Source: Holophagae bacterium (GTDB lineage Bacteria; Acidobacteriota; Thermoanaerobaculia; Thermoanaerobaculales; Sulfomarinibacteraceae). From it: 16,325 nucleotides of DNA. Location: NCBI GenBank assembly GCA_030609785.1, contig JAUWTC010000008.1, positions 1 through 16,325 on the forward strand, in the 5' to 3' direction. Within the stretch, counting starts at the first letter, position 1, and every line of letters begins with the position of its first letter. The position numbers and the translations under genes were made by a program. The notes beneath the pieces are model-generated. The model ran no database searches and had not been told where the DNA came from. It saw only the letters and a program-made list of their open reading frames with translations. Below are positions 5,884-15,778 of the stretch, one piece after another.

Positions 5884-8346
5884 ATGAAACACGAGAATAT
5901 TTGGCGGTCGTTTTTTGCCGCAACGGTAGTCGCTCTGGCGGGCTGTCTGGCCTCAGCGCCGGCTTTCACTGCGGAGTCAAAACCCGAACCTGAGACCAGG
6001 GCGACCCCTCCCGAGGCCCTGCCCTCCCCCATCCCATTGGCGTCGGTTCCCACGGAACAGGTGATCACACACAAGCTCCTCAGGGATCTGGAAACCTGGG
6101 CTCAATCAGACACGAAGGTCTCCGACATCGGAGGCTTGTTCGCCACGGAGGAAGTCAGGCTCTCCAAACTGATCGAAATTTCCATCCAGACTCGGTTCGC
6201 GAAGGTAGAAACTGCCGACCTCAAGGAGTCAATAAAACGATGGAATACCACCATAGAACAAATGGACTCCTGGCTGAACGACCTGAAGGGGACGGCGACC
6301 TCGCTGGGACGAGACCTCAAACGCCTTCGTGAAAAACACCAGGTCTGGAGCATCAGTCTCGATGACGCAATCGAACAGGATGTACCTCAGGAGGTGCTTC
6401 ACTCCTTACAAACGACACTGGGTCGGGTCATCAGTTCAGAAGAGTCAACCCAAGCCAGGCGTGATGACACCTTGGTTCTTCAGACCAACATCTCCGAATT
6501 TCGGATGGACCTGACCAAACGCATCGAAATGATCGGCGCTGAACTGGCTCGCAGACGCAAAAGCGACCTAGCAGTTGATCATGTCCCCCTCTGGCATGCG
6601 ATCGGAGATCCGCAAATCGACCGATCACTCTTCAACCAGATTTTCGACGAGACCCAGAGAAACTGGAGGGATGTCTTCGAGTACCTTCGTGAACGGCCCC
6701 GGAGGATCGTGGCGCAGGCCTTGCTCGGTCTGACCTTCCTGTTTCTTGTGTGGTACCTCGGGAAACACGGAGCTCAGAAAACCGGCGAGGACCAGGAGGC
6801 CCTGACTGTTTTGTCAATCATGATGAAACGGCCGTTGGCCACCGCGATCCTCCTCAGTACGGTGCTGACCGAGCCCTTGTATCCCAAGGCGCCTGAATCC
6901 TGGTTGAAGTTCATGGCGATCTTCTTGGTATTGGCGCTGGTACGACTGCTTCCTGGCCTTCTGACGGCGGGCCTTCGCGCGGTCCCCTACCTCTTGGCCG
7001 GACTCTTCATTCTTCATCGGATTTCAATCTCGGTTCCGGTCGGGAATCTCCTCAACAAGATCCTGCTGTTAGCTCTGACAATAACCACCACCGCAGCAAT
7101 GTTCTGGGGGGCGAAGACAACCGGCCGTGTCAGAGCAGAATCTCCCTCCGGCTGGCTGCTCCTGCTCCAGTTTGCTTCGGGCGCCGGGGCGATCCTCGGA
7201 TTCATTTCGATATTCCTCAGTATCATCGGTGACACGGGTTCGGCCTATCACCTGACCGAGGGCATTCTCACCAGTGTTTTTACGGCGATGTTGCTCTGGG
7301 CCGCCATCGTACTCCTGAGAACTCTCACCGTTATTTCTCTCAATACCGAGGGCGCCAGGAAACTCCACATGGTGGTGCGGGATTCAGAGTCCATCTGCAA
7401 CGTGTGCATGAAGCTGTTCCGGTGGACAGCCATCTTCGCTTGGGGCTACAACACCCTTGAAGGCTTCGGCGAACTCAAATCCGCTCAAGCATCGCTGAAC
7501 CGTATGCTCCACTACGAGTTTGAGTTCGGCAATATGTCACTGACACCTCTGAACTTCTTGTATTTCTTGCTCGCCATATGGCTGTCCTTCCAAATTTCCC
7601 GCATACTTCGCTTCATCTTCGAAAAGGACATTATTCCCAGGACCTCCCTGCCGCAGGGAGTGCCGGAGACCATTTCGAAAGCCGTTCACTATGGCACCAT
7701 ACTGGTTGGATTCTTCTTTGCGTTGTCCGCAATTGGTATCGACGGCAGCAGTCTTGCGCTGATTCTCGGCGCCTTGGGGTTCGGCATCAGTTTCGGCCTC
7801 CAGAACGTCGTAAATAATTTTGTCTCCGGCCTGATCCTGCTGTTTGAGCGTCCTGTCCGGGTCGGCGACAGGATCCAGGTTGGGGATATGGGAGGCATCG
7901 TCAGGGAAATCGGCATTCGGGCCACGACCGTGCACACCTGGGACGGCGCCGAAGTGATCGTCCCAAATGCCAATTTGATTTCCAACGAAATCATCAATTG
8001 GACGTTCTCTGATCAAAAGAGACGGATCGAAGTGACTGTCGGAGTGGCCTACGGCGTCGATCCAGAGACCGTTCTCGCCCTGCTGCCGTCTCTCGTAACC
8101 GAGCATCCGGATGTTCTGGATGATCCCAAACCGATCGCCTTGTTCCTCGGCTTCGGGGCAAGCTCCCTGGATTTCAGTCTGCGATGCTGGACCAAGGCGC
8201 CTGCTCCCGAAATCCAAAGCGACGTTGGCGTCGCGGTCAACCGGGCCTTGGTGGAAGCCGGGATCGAGATCCCCTTCCCACAGCAGGATCTGCACGTGAG
8301 GTCTGTGGACGAGAGAGTCCGGGAGGAGTTTGGGTCGAAGGGATGA
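5884..8346 (+). CDS. Large MscS-family mechanosensitive ion channel (MscK/YbdG-like, multi-helix)
   Basis: The protein has 820 residues. Starting at ATG 5884 gives an N-terminal signal peptide (about 1-30, hydrophobic VVALAGCLASAPAF). Next come a helical, probably coiled-coil periplasmic domain to about residue 260, around ten membrane segments (about 265-640), and a C-terminal MscS core from about 590. The pore helix region reads GALGFGISFGLQNVVNNF, followed by the beta domain FERPVRVGDRIQVG, TTVHTWDGAEVIVPNANLIS and NWTFSD, all hallmark MscS positions. The channel opens under membrane tension to release solutes on osmotic downshock. The length and extra helices resemble MscK/MscM-type channels rather than the small MscS. 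A TTG 13 codons upstream (5845) is also open but would put charged residues before the signal peptide. The gene is transcribed alone and convergent with the ACIII operon. Confidence 0.9.
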   Translation: MKHENIWRSFFAATVVALAGCLASAPAFTAESKPEPETRATPPEALPSPIPLASVPTEQVITHKLLRDLETWAQSDTKVSDIGGLFATEEVRLSKLIEISIQTRFAKVETADLKESIKRWNTTIEQMDSWLNDLKGTATSLGRDLKRLREKHQVWSISLDDAIEQDVPQEVLHSLQTTLGRVISSEESTQARRDDTLVLQTNISEFRMDLTKRIEMIGAELARRRKSDLAVDHVPLWHAIGDPQIDRSLFNQIFDETQRNWRDVFEYLRERPRRIVAQALLGLTFLFLVWYLGKHGAQKTGEDQEALTVLSIMMKRPLATAILLSTVLTEPLYPKAPESWLKFMAIFLVLALVRLLPGLLTAGLRAVPYLLAGLFILHRISISVPVGNLLNKILLLALTITTTAAMFWGAKTTGRVRAESPSGWLLLLQFASGAGAILGFISIFLSIIGDTGSAYHLTEGILTSVFTAMLLWAAIVLLRTLTVISLNTEGARKLHMVVRDSESICNVCMKLFRWTAIFAWGYNTLEGFGELKSAQASLNRMLHYEFEFGNMSLTPLNFLYFLLAIWLSFQISRILRFIFEKDIIPRTSLPQGVPETISKAVHYGTILVGFFFALSAIGIDGSSLALILGALGFGISFGLQNVVNNFVSGLILLFERPVRVGDRIQVGDMGGIVREIGIRATTVHTWDGAEVIVPNANLISNEIINWTFSDQKRRIEVTVGVAYGVDPETVLALLPSLVTEHPDVLDDPKPIALFLGFGASSLDFSLRCWTKAPAPEIQSDVGVAVNRALVEAGIEIPFPQQDLHVRSVDERVREEFGSKG

Positions 8347-8489
8347 CCCGGCGGAACCGGGACCAAAGAGGAAACGGTGCGCCTTAACCCCACGGTGTGC
8401 GATCACCGGTAAACCCTCCAACCACAGCCATTTGTATAACGTCGGCTTGGTTTTTGCCTCGCTTTTTCGCTTTGTTCGAGCGGGAGTGA
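8347..8489. other. Convergent intergenic region, mscS end against ACIII operon end
   Basis: Both neighbouring genes end here, so terminators are expected. I see only weak stems: CCCGG/CCGGG just after the mscS stop, and CGGTG/CACCG at 8393-8408, neither followed by a clear T run. No gene is visible. Confidence 0.4.
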
Positions 8490-8780
8490 CTAACGCCCCG
8501 TATATTCGGAGGCGACTAACTTCATCGCATTTGCGATCGGGATGTGGACTACCCCGCCGGCCTGGTCGATCCATCCGTAGGAGTTCAGAGTCTCCATCTG
8601 CTTGGCATCAAGGCTGCGAAGCTCCTCGTTGGTCTGCCGATAGACCTTTCGCTCCATTTCCCCCTCTTGCATGTGGAAGAAGAGCGCTTGAAGCAGCACG
8701 ATGCTGACAAAGGTCAAGATCACACCAACGATTCCTACAACAACACCGACCGTGACATTTGGATCGTCATATCGCATCAT
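8490..8780 (-). CDS. Small single-helix membrane protein at the end of the ACIII operon
   Basis: The protein has 96 residues. A single hydrophobic helix (about 10-36, VTVGVVVGIVGVILTFVSIV and beyond) follows a short N-terminus MMRYDDPN. A charged region comes next, then a C-terminal motif, YGWIDQAGGVVHIPIANAMK. From memory, a W-(V/I)-D-x-x-x-G-x-V-x-I-P-I-x-x-A-M motif recurs in small proteins beside ACIII or heme-copper oxidase genes, but I cannot name the family. The gene begins 6 bases after the actF stop. AAGGG (8784-8788) overlaps that stop and lies 6 bases before the second ATG (8775-8777), which may be the true start and gives 95 residues. It is probably co-translated with ACIII and may be an accessory subunit or an assembly factor; this role is inferred from position only. 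Confidence 0.75.
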   Translation of the reverse strand: MMRYDDPNVTVGVVVGIVGVILTFVSIVLLQALFFHMQEGEMERKVYRQTNEELRSLDAKQMETLNSYGWIDQAGGVVHIPIANAMKLVASEYTGR

Positions 8781-8786
8781 AAACCC

Positions 8787-10016
8787 TTAACTATTCTCGA
8801 AGGCCAAGCTCTCGGCCAGACGCGGATCACCGACAGGGACCAGCGCAATCTTACGCAGTCGCCATGCCAAAACCATGAAGAAAAGGCCGCCCATGCCTAA
8901 GAAACACAAGACGTCCATCAGGCCGATCGAGGCGCCCTCGGGGTGAAACTCCGGCCCCACCAGGTAATAAAGATCCAGCCAGTGCATGGCGAGCATCCAC
9001 AGTGCCGCCAGGACCAATAGGCGTGGGCGCCTCTTCGGGAAGCGCGACACCAGGACAAGGAACGGAATGACGAAGTGGCCAAACAACAGGGCCAGGCTGA
9101 TCCCGGTCCAGTTCCCAGTCTGCCGGGTCAGGTACCAAACGGTCTCCTCCGGAATGTTGCCGTACCAGTAGAGCATGTACTGGCTGAAAGCTATGTAGGC
9201 CCAAAAGACGACGAAACCGAAGAGCAGCTTGCCCAGATCGTGATAGTGCTCCACTGTCACAATCCCCTGGAGCCGGCCCTGCCGCTGCAAATAGGCCGCA
9301 AGGACCACCAAGGTCGCCATAATCACCACCACCGAGCCGGCAAAGAAGTAAACCCCAAAGATCGTGCTGAACCAGTGTGGGTTGACCGACATCAGCAAAT
9401 CGAAGGCAGCAAAATTGATACTCAGGGCAAACAGAATCATGCCCGGGGCCGACAGAGCCTCCATCCTTCGCGTGTACTTGGGATCGGCTGTAGCATCCTG
9501 GCTTTTCGACTTCGAAAAGAAAAACCATGCCAACAGTGACCAGATGGCGAAGTACACCACCAAACGGATGGTGAAGAACTGCGGGTTGAGGAAAGCCGAT
9601 TTTCCGGCAAGAATCGCATCGTGATCGGCGGCTCCGGGGTGAGCCCAGTGATAGAGGTGCTCCATGTTAAGGACGACAGGAATGACCAGAACGGCCATCA
9701 ACACGACGTTGACCGAAAGAGCCTCGGCGAGCCGACGAACAACTACGCTCCAGCCAGCATGCGTCAGGTGCTGGAGCAAGACAAAGAACAAGGCGCCCAG
9801 CGCGAGACTGAGGAAATAGGCAAAGCTGACCAGATAGGTCTCCGCCAAGCGGTGCAAACCGCCCTCACTGGTCATCGCAAGCCCGAAGGCGCCGCCGCCC
9901 CCAATGACCATCAGAACGCCGGCCATTACGAGGATTCTCGAGCCAAGCTCCTCGAGCCCTCTGGCCTGAGTTGAGATATCTGGAAGTGTCGTTTGCTCCA
10001 TGGTCATCCTCGTCAT
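8787..10016 (-). CDS. actF: Alternative complex III subunit ActF (NrfD-like membrane protein)
   Basis: The protein has 409 residues and about ten hydrophobic helices. It follows actE and has the ActF wording (LVSFAYFLSLALGALFFVLLQH, GWSVVVRRLAE, SAFLNPQFFTIR, FSQYMLYWYGNIPEET, MHWLDLYYLVGPEF). ActF is the second, more divergent polytopic integral subunit of the quinol:cytochrome c oxidoreductase, packed beside ActC in the inner membrane. The first ATG overlaps the actE stop as ATGA (10013-10016), which suggests coupled translation. An ATG five codons later (9999-10001) has GAGG six bases before it and is an alternative start. The small membrane protein gene follows after 6 bases. Confidence 0.92.
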   Translation of the reverse strand: MTRMTMEQTTLPDISTQARGLEELGSRILVMAGVLMVIGGGGAFGLAMTSEGGLHRLAETYLVSFAYFLSLALGALFFVLLQHLTHAGWSVVVRRLAEALSVNVVLMAVLVIPVVLNMEHLYHWAHPGAADHDAILAGKSAFLNPQFFTIRLVVYFAIWSLLAWFFFSKSKSQDATADPKYTRRMEALSAPGMILFALSINFAAFDLLMSVNPHWFSTIFGVYFFAGSVVVIMATLVVLAAYLQRQGRLQGIVTVEHYHDLGKLLFGFVVFWAYIAFSQYMLYWYGNIPEETVWYLTRQTGNWTGISLALLFGHFVIPFLVLVSRFPKRRPRLLVLAALWMLAMHWLDLYYLVGPEFHPEGASIGLMDVLCFLGMGGLFFMVLAWRLRKIALVPVGDPRLAESLAFENS

Positions 10017-10663
10017 CGCAGTGAGGCCCTGAGGTCTGCCGGGACGTCGTCGATTCCTGCGTACTGGCTCCGCTGGACCGCCTTGACATAAGCGACGATG
10101 GCCCAGCGATCCTCGACCGAGATCTGCGGACCGTATGCGGGCATGTTGCGGATTCCGTTGGTGATCGTGTTGTAGAGGTGCCCGAGTGGTCTGGAACGGA
10201 TCAGATCAGTGTGAAAGGAGGACGGCGGAGTCCAGGTCCCTTCCTGAAGAGCATCAGCCCTCTTGGCGACAGCGCCGTCGCCATAGCCGGAATGACCGTG
10301 GCAAGGCGAACAGTAAATGGAAAACCGTTCTCTCCCGCGCTCGAGCAGTACCTGATCGACCGGTACGGGAAAAGCTGTGATCCACTCTTCACCGTCCCTG
10401 CCCAGAGCCAATGAATCGTCGGCAGCCAAATATCCTCGCGCTACGGTCCCGGAGACCTGGGGCCGCATCGCCCGCCGATCCGCAAACATCATGTTGCGTT
10501 TTTGTGCCCTGAAACTGGGCTGATTGTCCATATCGGAAACCACGTGCAGCGGCGGCTTGGCCGAACGCACGGTCCGGGCCCGAAGCGCCAACGACAGGGG
10601 AATCAACGACAGGGTGACCAGCACGATGATCGAATAGATGATCCAGCGCGGTAAACCGTTCAC
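10013..10663 (-). CDS. actE: Alternative complex III subunit ActE, membrane-anchored monoheme cytochrome c
   Basis: The protein has 216 residues. One N-terminal hydrophobic segment (about 7-28) serves as anchor or uncleaved signal. The c-type heme motif CSPCH is at residues 118-122, and RNMPAYG, with M174 as the likely axial ligand, completes a class I cytochrome c fold (about 105-205). It carries electrons on the periplasmic side of ACIII towards the oxidase or a soluble cytochrome. The start codon is GTG (10661-10663), overlapping the actD stop by 4 bases and preceded by a strong GGAGG seven bases away. Members in Bacteroidota are lipoproteins; here the N-terminus shows a plain helix without a lipobox cysteine. 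Confidence 0.93.
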   Translation of the reverse strand: MNGLPRWIIYSIIVLVTLSLIPLSLALRARTVRSAKPPLHVVSDMDNQPSFRAQKRNMMFADRRAMRPQVSGTVARGYLAADDSLALGRDGEEWITAFPVPVDQVLLERGRERFSIYCSPCHGHSGYGDGAVAKRADALQEGTWTPPSSFHTDLIRSRPLGHLYNTITNGIRNMPAYGPQISVEDRWAIVAYVKAVQRSQYAGIDDVPADLRASLR

Positions 10664-11199
10664 GACTGAACCTCCTCGAGCGAGAGTCTGCCGTCCAGAC
10701 CTTCGAGTAACTCACGGGTCGCCTCGGCATCAAATATCGGATCAGCCGCTTCGATACTGATGAAGAAGCGGTCGTCGGTAGCCTTCCGGAAACGGCTACT
10801 GTTGAACAGGGGGTGATACAGCTGCGGAAGACGATTGAGTCCCAACATGCCAACCAGGGCCATGATCGCGGCCACCAGAATGGTCGTCTCGAAGGCCACC
10901 GGGATGTTGGCCGGCAGGCTGAACAGCGGCTTTCCGCTGATCTGGTACGGGTAATTGACGGCGTTGGTCCACCACTGGAGCGCCACTCCACCGGCCAATC
11001 CAACAGCCCCACCGAAAAGGACCAAAAACGGTAATTTCGTCGGCTTGATGCCCATCGCCCGGTCCAGACCATGGACGACGAACGGCGTATGGGCGTCCCA
11101 CCGGGTGAAACCGGCATCACGAACCGTCTCTGCGCCCGCCAGCAAGTCGTCGACATTATCGAATTCCACCAGGTATCCGTAGTTGTCGGGAGTCGTCAT
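10660..11199 (-). CDS. actD: Alternative complex III subunit ActD (DUF3341)
   Basis: The protein has 179 residues. The N-terminal soluble part ([39 protein letters not shown]) is typical of DUF3341. Two membrane helices follow (about 57-82 and 102-123), then a C-terminal soluble tail with [10 protein letters not shown]. ActD is a small structural subunit of ACIII with no cofactor. It sits between the NrfD-like actC and the cytochrome gene actE and overlaps both by 4 bases, so the three are probably translated in step. Confidence 0.94.
   Translation of the reverse strand: MTTPDNYGYLVEFDNVDDLLAGAETVRDAGFTRWDAHTPFVVHGLDRAMGIKPTKLPFLVLFGGAVGLAGGVALQWWTNAVNYPYQISGKPLFSLPANIPVAFETTILVAAIMALVGMLGLNRLPQLYHPLFNSSRFRKATDDRFFISIEAADPIFDAEATRELLEGLDGRLSLEEVQS
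10671..10677 (-). promoter_or_regulatory. Strong Shine-Dalgarno for the GTG start of actE
   Basis: GAGGAGG on the minus strand leaves a 7-base gap to GTG 10661-10663. It supports a non-ATG start for actE and lies inside the actD coding end. Confidence 0.75.
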
Positions 11200-12677
11200 T
11201 GGACCACCTCCCTCTTCGCCTTGACGGGGATCTGTCCATCATGATCCGTCGGAACGTCTCCGTGGTAGTCCCCATGAGCCGCTCGACCGTGGTGTGCCTC
11301 AGGCATCACACCCTTGACCTCGGCCATCCCGATCATCGGACCTAACCGAAGGAAAAGAAGGAAGAGCGTAAAGAACAGGCCGAAAGAACCGACAAAGGTC
11401 AGGACATCGACGAAAGTCGGACTGTAGTAGCCCCAACTCGAGGGTAGAAAATCACGACTCAACGACGAGACAACGATGACGAAACGCTCGAACCACATGC
11501 CGACGTTGATCAGAATCGAGGCGATCCACAGCAAGACCACGTTGGTGCGGAACTTTTTGACCCAGAAAAGCTGGGGCACAATGACGTTGCAACTGACCAT
11601 GATCCAGTACGCCCAGGCATAGGGCCCAAAGCCGCGATTGAGGAAAGTGAAACCCTCGTACGCGTTTCCGCTGTACCACGCCATGAAGAACTCGGTCGAG
11701 TACGCGAGACCGACCATCATTCCGGTCGCCAACATGATCTTGGCCATGTTCTCCAGATGCCGAAGCGTGATGATCTCTTCCAACTTAAAGATGGCCCGAG
11801 TCGGAATGATCAGAGTCACAACCATCGCAAAGCCCGAGAAGATGGCGCCTGCGACAAAGTAGGGGGGGAAAATCGTCGTGTGCCAACCCGGAATGATCGA
11901 CACGGCAAAGTCGAAGCTGACGACCGAGTGAACCGACAACACTAAAGGCGTCGCCAGCGCAGCCAACAAAAGGTATGCGGACTCAAAGCGATGCCAATGT
12001 CGATTTGAGGAACGCCACCCCAAACTGAGAATCCCGTAGGCGATTTTTCGAATCGGGTGCTTTGCCCGGTCTCGAATGGTTGCCAGGTCGGGGATCATGC
12101 CCATGTACCAGAACAGCAACGACACTGTCGCGTAGGTACTGACCGCGAAGACGTCCCACAAGAGCGGCGAGCGAAAATTGGGCCACATCGACATCTGGTT
12201 GGGAATTGGGAAGAGCCAGTACACGACCCAGACTCGACCGACGTGAATCGCCGGGAAAATCCCCGCACAGGCAACCGCGAAGATGGTCATCGCCTCCGCA
12301 AAGCGGTTGATCGAGGTTCGCCACTTCTGGCGCAGTAGGAAGAGAATGGCCGAGATCAGCGTCCCCGCATGGCCGATGCCGACCCAGAAGACGAAGTTGA
12401 CGATCGCCCAACCCCAACCCACCGGGCTCTGCAATCCCCACACCCCGATGCCGGTGAATATCAGGTAGGCGATCATGGCTCCGAGTACGCCCAGGAGGCT
12501 CAAGCTCAGGCCGAAAAACACATACCACAGCGGAGGCGTTCTCGGATTCTCGACGATGCCACAGACGGTATTGGTGACGTCCCCGAAGGTCCGTCCGCCC
12601 AAGACCAACGGCGGGCGGCTCACCGGGTCGTCGGTGGTGTTGTTCAGATAACTGAGATCAGCGGTTCGGATACTCAT
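11196..12677 (-). CDS. actC: Alternative complex III subunit ActC (NrfD/PsrC-family quinol-binding subunit)
   Basis: The protein has 493 residues with about ten membrane helices. It shows the NrfD/PsrC-like ActC pattern: [20 protein letters not shown] at the start, [67 protein letters not shown] and [12 protein letters not shown]. In ACIII this subunit holds the quinol oxidation site near the periplasmic face and hands electrons to the Fe-S domain of ActB. It starts 5 bases after the actB stop with only a weak ribosome site, and its stop overlaps the actD start (ATGA, 11196-11199). The strong actD ribosome site lies inside its last codons. The His-rich C-terminal tail ([20 protein letters not shown]) is cytoplasmic or periplasmic and of unknown use. 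Confidence 0.95.
   Translation of the reverse strand: MSIRTADLSYLNNTTDDPVSRPPLVLGGRTFGDVTNTVCGIVENPRTPPLWYVFFGLSLSLLGVLGAMIAYLIFTGIGVWGLQSPVGWGWAIVNFVFWVGIGHAGTLISAILFLLRQKWRTSINRFAEAMTIFAVACAGIFPAIHVGRVWVVYWLFPIPNQMSMWPNFRSPLLWDVFAVSTYATVSLLFWYMGMIPDLATIRDRAKHPIRKIAYGILSLGWRSSNRHWHRFESAYLLLAALATPLVLSVHSVVSFDFAVSIIPGWHTTIFPPYFVAGAIFSGFAMVVTLIIPTRAIFKLEEIITLRHLENMAKIMLATGMMVGLAYSTEFFMAWYSGNAYEGFTFLNRGFGPYAWAYWIMVSCNVIVPQLFWVKKFRTNVVLLWIASILINVGMWFERFVIVVSSLSRDFLPSSWGYYSPTFVDVLTFVGSFGLFFTLFLLFLRLGPMIGMAEVKGVMPEAHHGRAAHGDYHGDVPTDHDGQIPVKAKREVVQ
11204..11212 (-). promoter_or_regulatory. Strong Shine-Dalgarno for actD
   Basis: GGGAGGTGG on the minus strand, inside the end of actC, has its GGAGG core 7 bases before ATG 11197-11199. 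It shows actD can be initiated independently as well as by coupling. Confidence 0.75.
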
Positions 12678-12682
12678 GAGGC

Positions 12683-15600
12683 TCAGGCCGACTCCTTCCC
12701 ATGGGGCGCGTCGTGCCCATGCTCGGGCGGGCCGCCGTCATCCGGCTCGGAGTGTCCGGCGGGATTTCGCAAACGGGCCATGTAATGGACCCTCGGCTTG
12801 ATGTTCAGCTCCGCCAGCGTCGCATAGGACCTGGGATTCTCACGTGATGCGGAGATGTCGCTCTCGGGGTCGTTGAGGTTACCGAAATGGATCGCCTGGG
12901 CGGGACAGGTTTGTGCGCACGCCGGCGTGATCTCACCGTCGGTGATAGGGCGGTTCTCGTTGCCGCTTGTGATGCGGACCTGCTGGATTCTCTGGATGCA
13001 AAAGCTGCACTTTTCCATCACGCCCCGGGACCTGACCGTGACCTCAGGGTTGAACTGCATCTTCGAGACCTCTGCGAGGTCCTTGTGGTAGTTGAAAAAA
13101 TTAAACCTTCGGACCTTAAAGGGACAGTTGTTGGCACAGTATCGGGTTCCGACGCAACGGTTGTAGACCATCGCGTTCAGCCCGTCCTCCGTATGCTGGG
13201 TCGCCGCTACAGGGCACACCTGTTCGCACGGCGCCATCTCGCACTGCACACAGGTCATCGGCTGAAACGCCACCTGGGCGTCATCGATTTGGTCCAAACC
13301 GACACCTTCCGGCGTCTTGAAATATCGATCCAGTCGAATCCAGTGCATCTCCCGTTGGTTGAGAACCTGTTCTCTGCCGACCACCGGGACATTGTTCTCC
13401 GCCTGACAGGCGACAATACATGCGTTGCACCCTGTACACGCGTTGAGATCAATCGCCATTCCCCACTGCTCGCCCTCGTAGACCTTTTCCTTCCAAAGAG
13501 AGACCAACGGCGGGTGATGGTCCATATGTCTGAAGGTCTCGGGATCCTCCAGATATCGATCCAGGGAAGCCTCACGGATCAGTTGCCCAACCCTCAGTTG
13601 GCGGCTTTCGAAGCCGATGAGATCAATGGCCCAATGATCCTGCGTAGTCGCCAGCTGATACCGGCGCCCGGTGGAGGTCACGGTGGGACCGTCAATAGAC
13701 CACAGATTCTCCGTCGTCCGGAGGCGGTAGGCGCTGGCGCCAACGCCGTTGCCGACTTTGCCCGCAGCTTCCCGCCCATAGCCCAACCAGACCGTCAGGG
13801 AGAAAGAGGCCGGTCCCGGCAAGACGTACACCGGCAAATCAATCGCGGCGCCGGAGGCCTCAACCTGTACCAGGTCCCCATCCTTCAACCCCATGTCACG
13901 GGCTGTCATGGGGGACATCAGCAGGGCGTTGTCCCAGGTGATCGTGGTCAGAGCCTCGGGCAACTCCTGAAGCCAACCGTTGTTGGCAAACCGCCCATCG
14001 AAAACCTTCGGATCGACGGCGAATACCAGTTCGGGCCGCCCCGCGTTCGGCGCCGGTCGAGCAACCAACGCCTTCCAGGCCGCTGCTGCCGTTGCCAGCC
14101 CCTCGCCGGAAAACGGCTGCTGGACGGCGTTCAGGGCACTACCTTGGACCAAACCGTCATGAAGGGCCGATCGCCAGGCATCGTCCAACGACTTTGAACC
14201 GGCAAGGCCTGCGTCACCAAAGGTCGAACGTACGATGTCGTAGCCCGCAGCCTTCTCACCAACGGCCAGCGACAGAACCTCGATTGTGGTGTGTCCGTCA
14301 AAAAGAGGGGCGATCAGCGGCTGCGCCAGGGTCCATGTACCGTCCCATGCCCGACCATCACCCCAGGATTCCAGAGCGTGAGCCTCCGGCAAATGCCATT
14401 CGCAGACCTGAGACGTCTCGTCACGATAGAGCGAAAGGTGGACAGAATGTTCGGCCTTGGCCAGGGCTTGCTGAAAATTGAGGTCCGCAGGGGCATCGTA
14501 GACGGGATTTCCGCCGAGAATCAGCAGGGTCTGCACCTGGTCACCATTCAATGCCTCAACCAGATCCGCGATCCCCTCCGCGGCCTGGGCGCCGGCGTCG
14601 ACATAGGTCACCGACCGGCCCTCATTCCCGAGGGCTTGATTCAACACGACGGCCAGCGCGTGCATCGCTGCCGGCTGCCGACGCCCAACCATCAATGCGC
14701 CGTCTGCCCGATGAGCGACCAGATCGGCCGCAACTTGCACGGCCCATGCCGCCTCAGTCTCGCCCAGCCCATCGGCAGAGCACTGCTCGATCAGCACACG
14801 TGCCGCTTCCGGCATCTCGATGTGATGATCGTTGACCAATGAGGCGCCGACACCACCCAGCAGGGCTGCAACCCGTCCCAGCGCCACGGCCACCCGGTGG
14901 TCGGCCATCGCGCCGGTACCGGTCATACCGGGCTCGGCAACCCACAGGCGGTTCATCGTCTCGGCGTCAGGCTTGCGACCGGCGGTGAACTCCCGCGTCA
15001 ATCGCAGCGAAGCGGGGTGATCATTGAGGAAGTCTGCGTCGAGGGCCACAATCACTCGGGCCTGGTCGAGCTTCGGCACCACTCTCAAAGGGGCCCCAAA
15101 GGCCATCGCCATACCGGCGGCTTCGGACTGGTCCGTGATCGGCGCCCACTCGAACCACGAGCTTTCAGGGAATCGACTCTCGAAAGCCTGCCGCATTTTC
15201 TTCCGGCTGGGCGACGAGGACGGTGCAGCCAACACAGCAACCCCGGCCCCGTCGGTGCCGAGCATCGAGCCTACGGCGGTTTCAAACTGGGCCCAGGTCC
15301 TGGAAAAGTCCTGTCCGCCTTGTCGTTGCACCGTACGCCGGCTTCGGTCGGGATCGTACATCTCGAGAATCAAGGCCTGCGTGGTTGCGGTCAGAGCGCC
15401 CAAACTGTCCGGGTGCTCCGGGTTACCTTCGGCTTTGATCGGCCGTCCATCAAATGACGTCACAACCATGCCGAGTGCACAACCCGCCATCTCGATCGCA
15501 GTGGCGAAATACTGCGGCACTCCCGGCACCCGATCGGCCGATCGATGAGCAAAAGGAACGATCTCTTCAGCAGGCCATCGGCATCCGGTCAGCCCGGCAA

Positions 15601-15778
15601 ACGCCATCGAGGCGCCCATGACCTTGAGAAAGCTCCTCCGGGAAGCCGGCGGAAGTCGGTCCCATTCGTCGTCGGGAAACTCCCGTTTGACGGCCTCCTC
15701 AAATTCAGGAGTTCGGACGAGTTCATCCAAACTCCTCCAATATTTGTGGCCCGATTCGGTCTTTTTCAACGGTGACAT
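12683..15778 (-). CDS. actB: Alternative complex III subunit ActB (fused molybdopterin-oxidoreductase-like and Fe-S domains)
   Basis: The protein has 1031 residues from ATG 15776-15778. The start [19 protein letters not shown] is the family's mark. An internal Tat signal RRSFLKVMG (R47-R48) follows, then a lipobox LTGC (C66). Residues about 70-750 are the molybdopterin-oxidoreductase-like B1 domain, and no CxxCx3C cluster motif follows the signal, as expected for a cofactor-free ACIII domain. The B2 domain binds Fe-S clusters through 15 cysteines: 781/784/787/791, 843/846/851/855, 875/881/885 and 924/927/954/958. That number suits three 4Fe-4S and one 3Fe-4S cluster. It relays electrons from the quinol site in ActC to the ActA hemes. 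A longer open frame extends upstream to 15928 but lies inside actA and precedes the conserved start. actA overlaps by 13 bases. Confidence 0.95.
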   Translation of the reverse strand: MSPLKKTESGHKYWRSLDELVRTPEFEEAVKREFPDDEWDRLPPASRRSFLKVMGASMAFAGLTGCRWPAEEIVPFAHRSADRVPGVPQYFATAIEMAGCALGMVVTSFDGRPIKAEGNPEHPDSLGALTATTQALILEMYDPDRSRRTVQRQGGQDFSRTWAQFETAVGSMLGTDGAGVAVLAAPSSSPSRKKMRQAFESRFPESSWFEWAPITDQSEAAGMAMAFGAPLRVVPKLDQARVIVALDADFLNDHPASLRLTREFTAGRKPDAETMNRLWVAEPGMTGTGAMADHRVAVALGRVAALLGGVGASLVNDHHIEMPEAARVLIEQCSADGLGETEAAWAVQVAADLVAHRADGALMVGRRQPAAMHALAVVLNQALGNEGRSVTYVDAGAQAAEGIADLVEALNGDQVQTLLILGGNPVYDAPADLNFQQALAKAEHSVHLSLYRDETSQVCEWHLPEAHALESWGDGRAWDGTWTLAQPLIAPLFDGHTTIEVLSLAVGEKAAGYDIVRSTFGDAGLAGSKSLDDAWRSALHDGLVQGSALNAVQQPFSGEGLATAAAAWKALVARPAPNAGRPELVFAVDPKVFDGRFANNGWLQELPEALTTITWDNALLMSPMTARDMGLKDGDLVQVEASGAAIDLPVYVLPGPASFSLTVWLGYGREAAGKVGNGVGASAYRLRTTENLWSIDGPTVTSTGRRYQLATTQDHWAIDLIGFESRQLRVGQLIREASLDRYLEDPETFRHMDHHPPLVSLWKEKVYEGEQWGMAIDLNACTGCNACIVACQAENNVPVVGREQVLNQREMHWIRLDRYFKTPEGVGLDQIDDAQVAFQPMTCVQCEMAPCEQVCPVAATQHTEDGLNAMVYNRCVGTRYCANNCPFKVRRFNFFNYHKDLAEVSKMQFNPEVTVRSRGVMEKCSFCIQRIQQVRITSGNENRPITDGEITPACAQTCPAQAIHFGNLNDPESDISASRENPRSYATLAELNIKPRVHYMARLRNPAGHSEPDDGGPPEHGHDAPHGKESA

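Noticed and set aside
8393..8408. CGGTG/CACCG stem as terminator of mscS
   Set aside because: The stem has only 5 bp and no T run follows on either strand.
7537..8574. 345-codon minus-strand open frame opposite the MscS core
   Set aside because: The plus strand encodes unmistakable MscS motifs over the same bases; the antisense protein matches nothing.
12887..14197. 436-codon plus-strand open frame opposite actB
   Set aside because: It is a shadow frame of a GC-rich gene with 15 conserved Fe-S cysteines on the other strand and has no recognisable domain.
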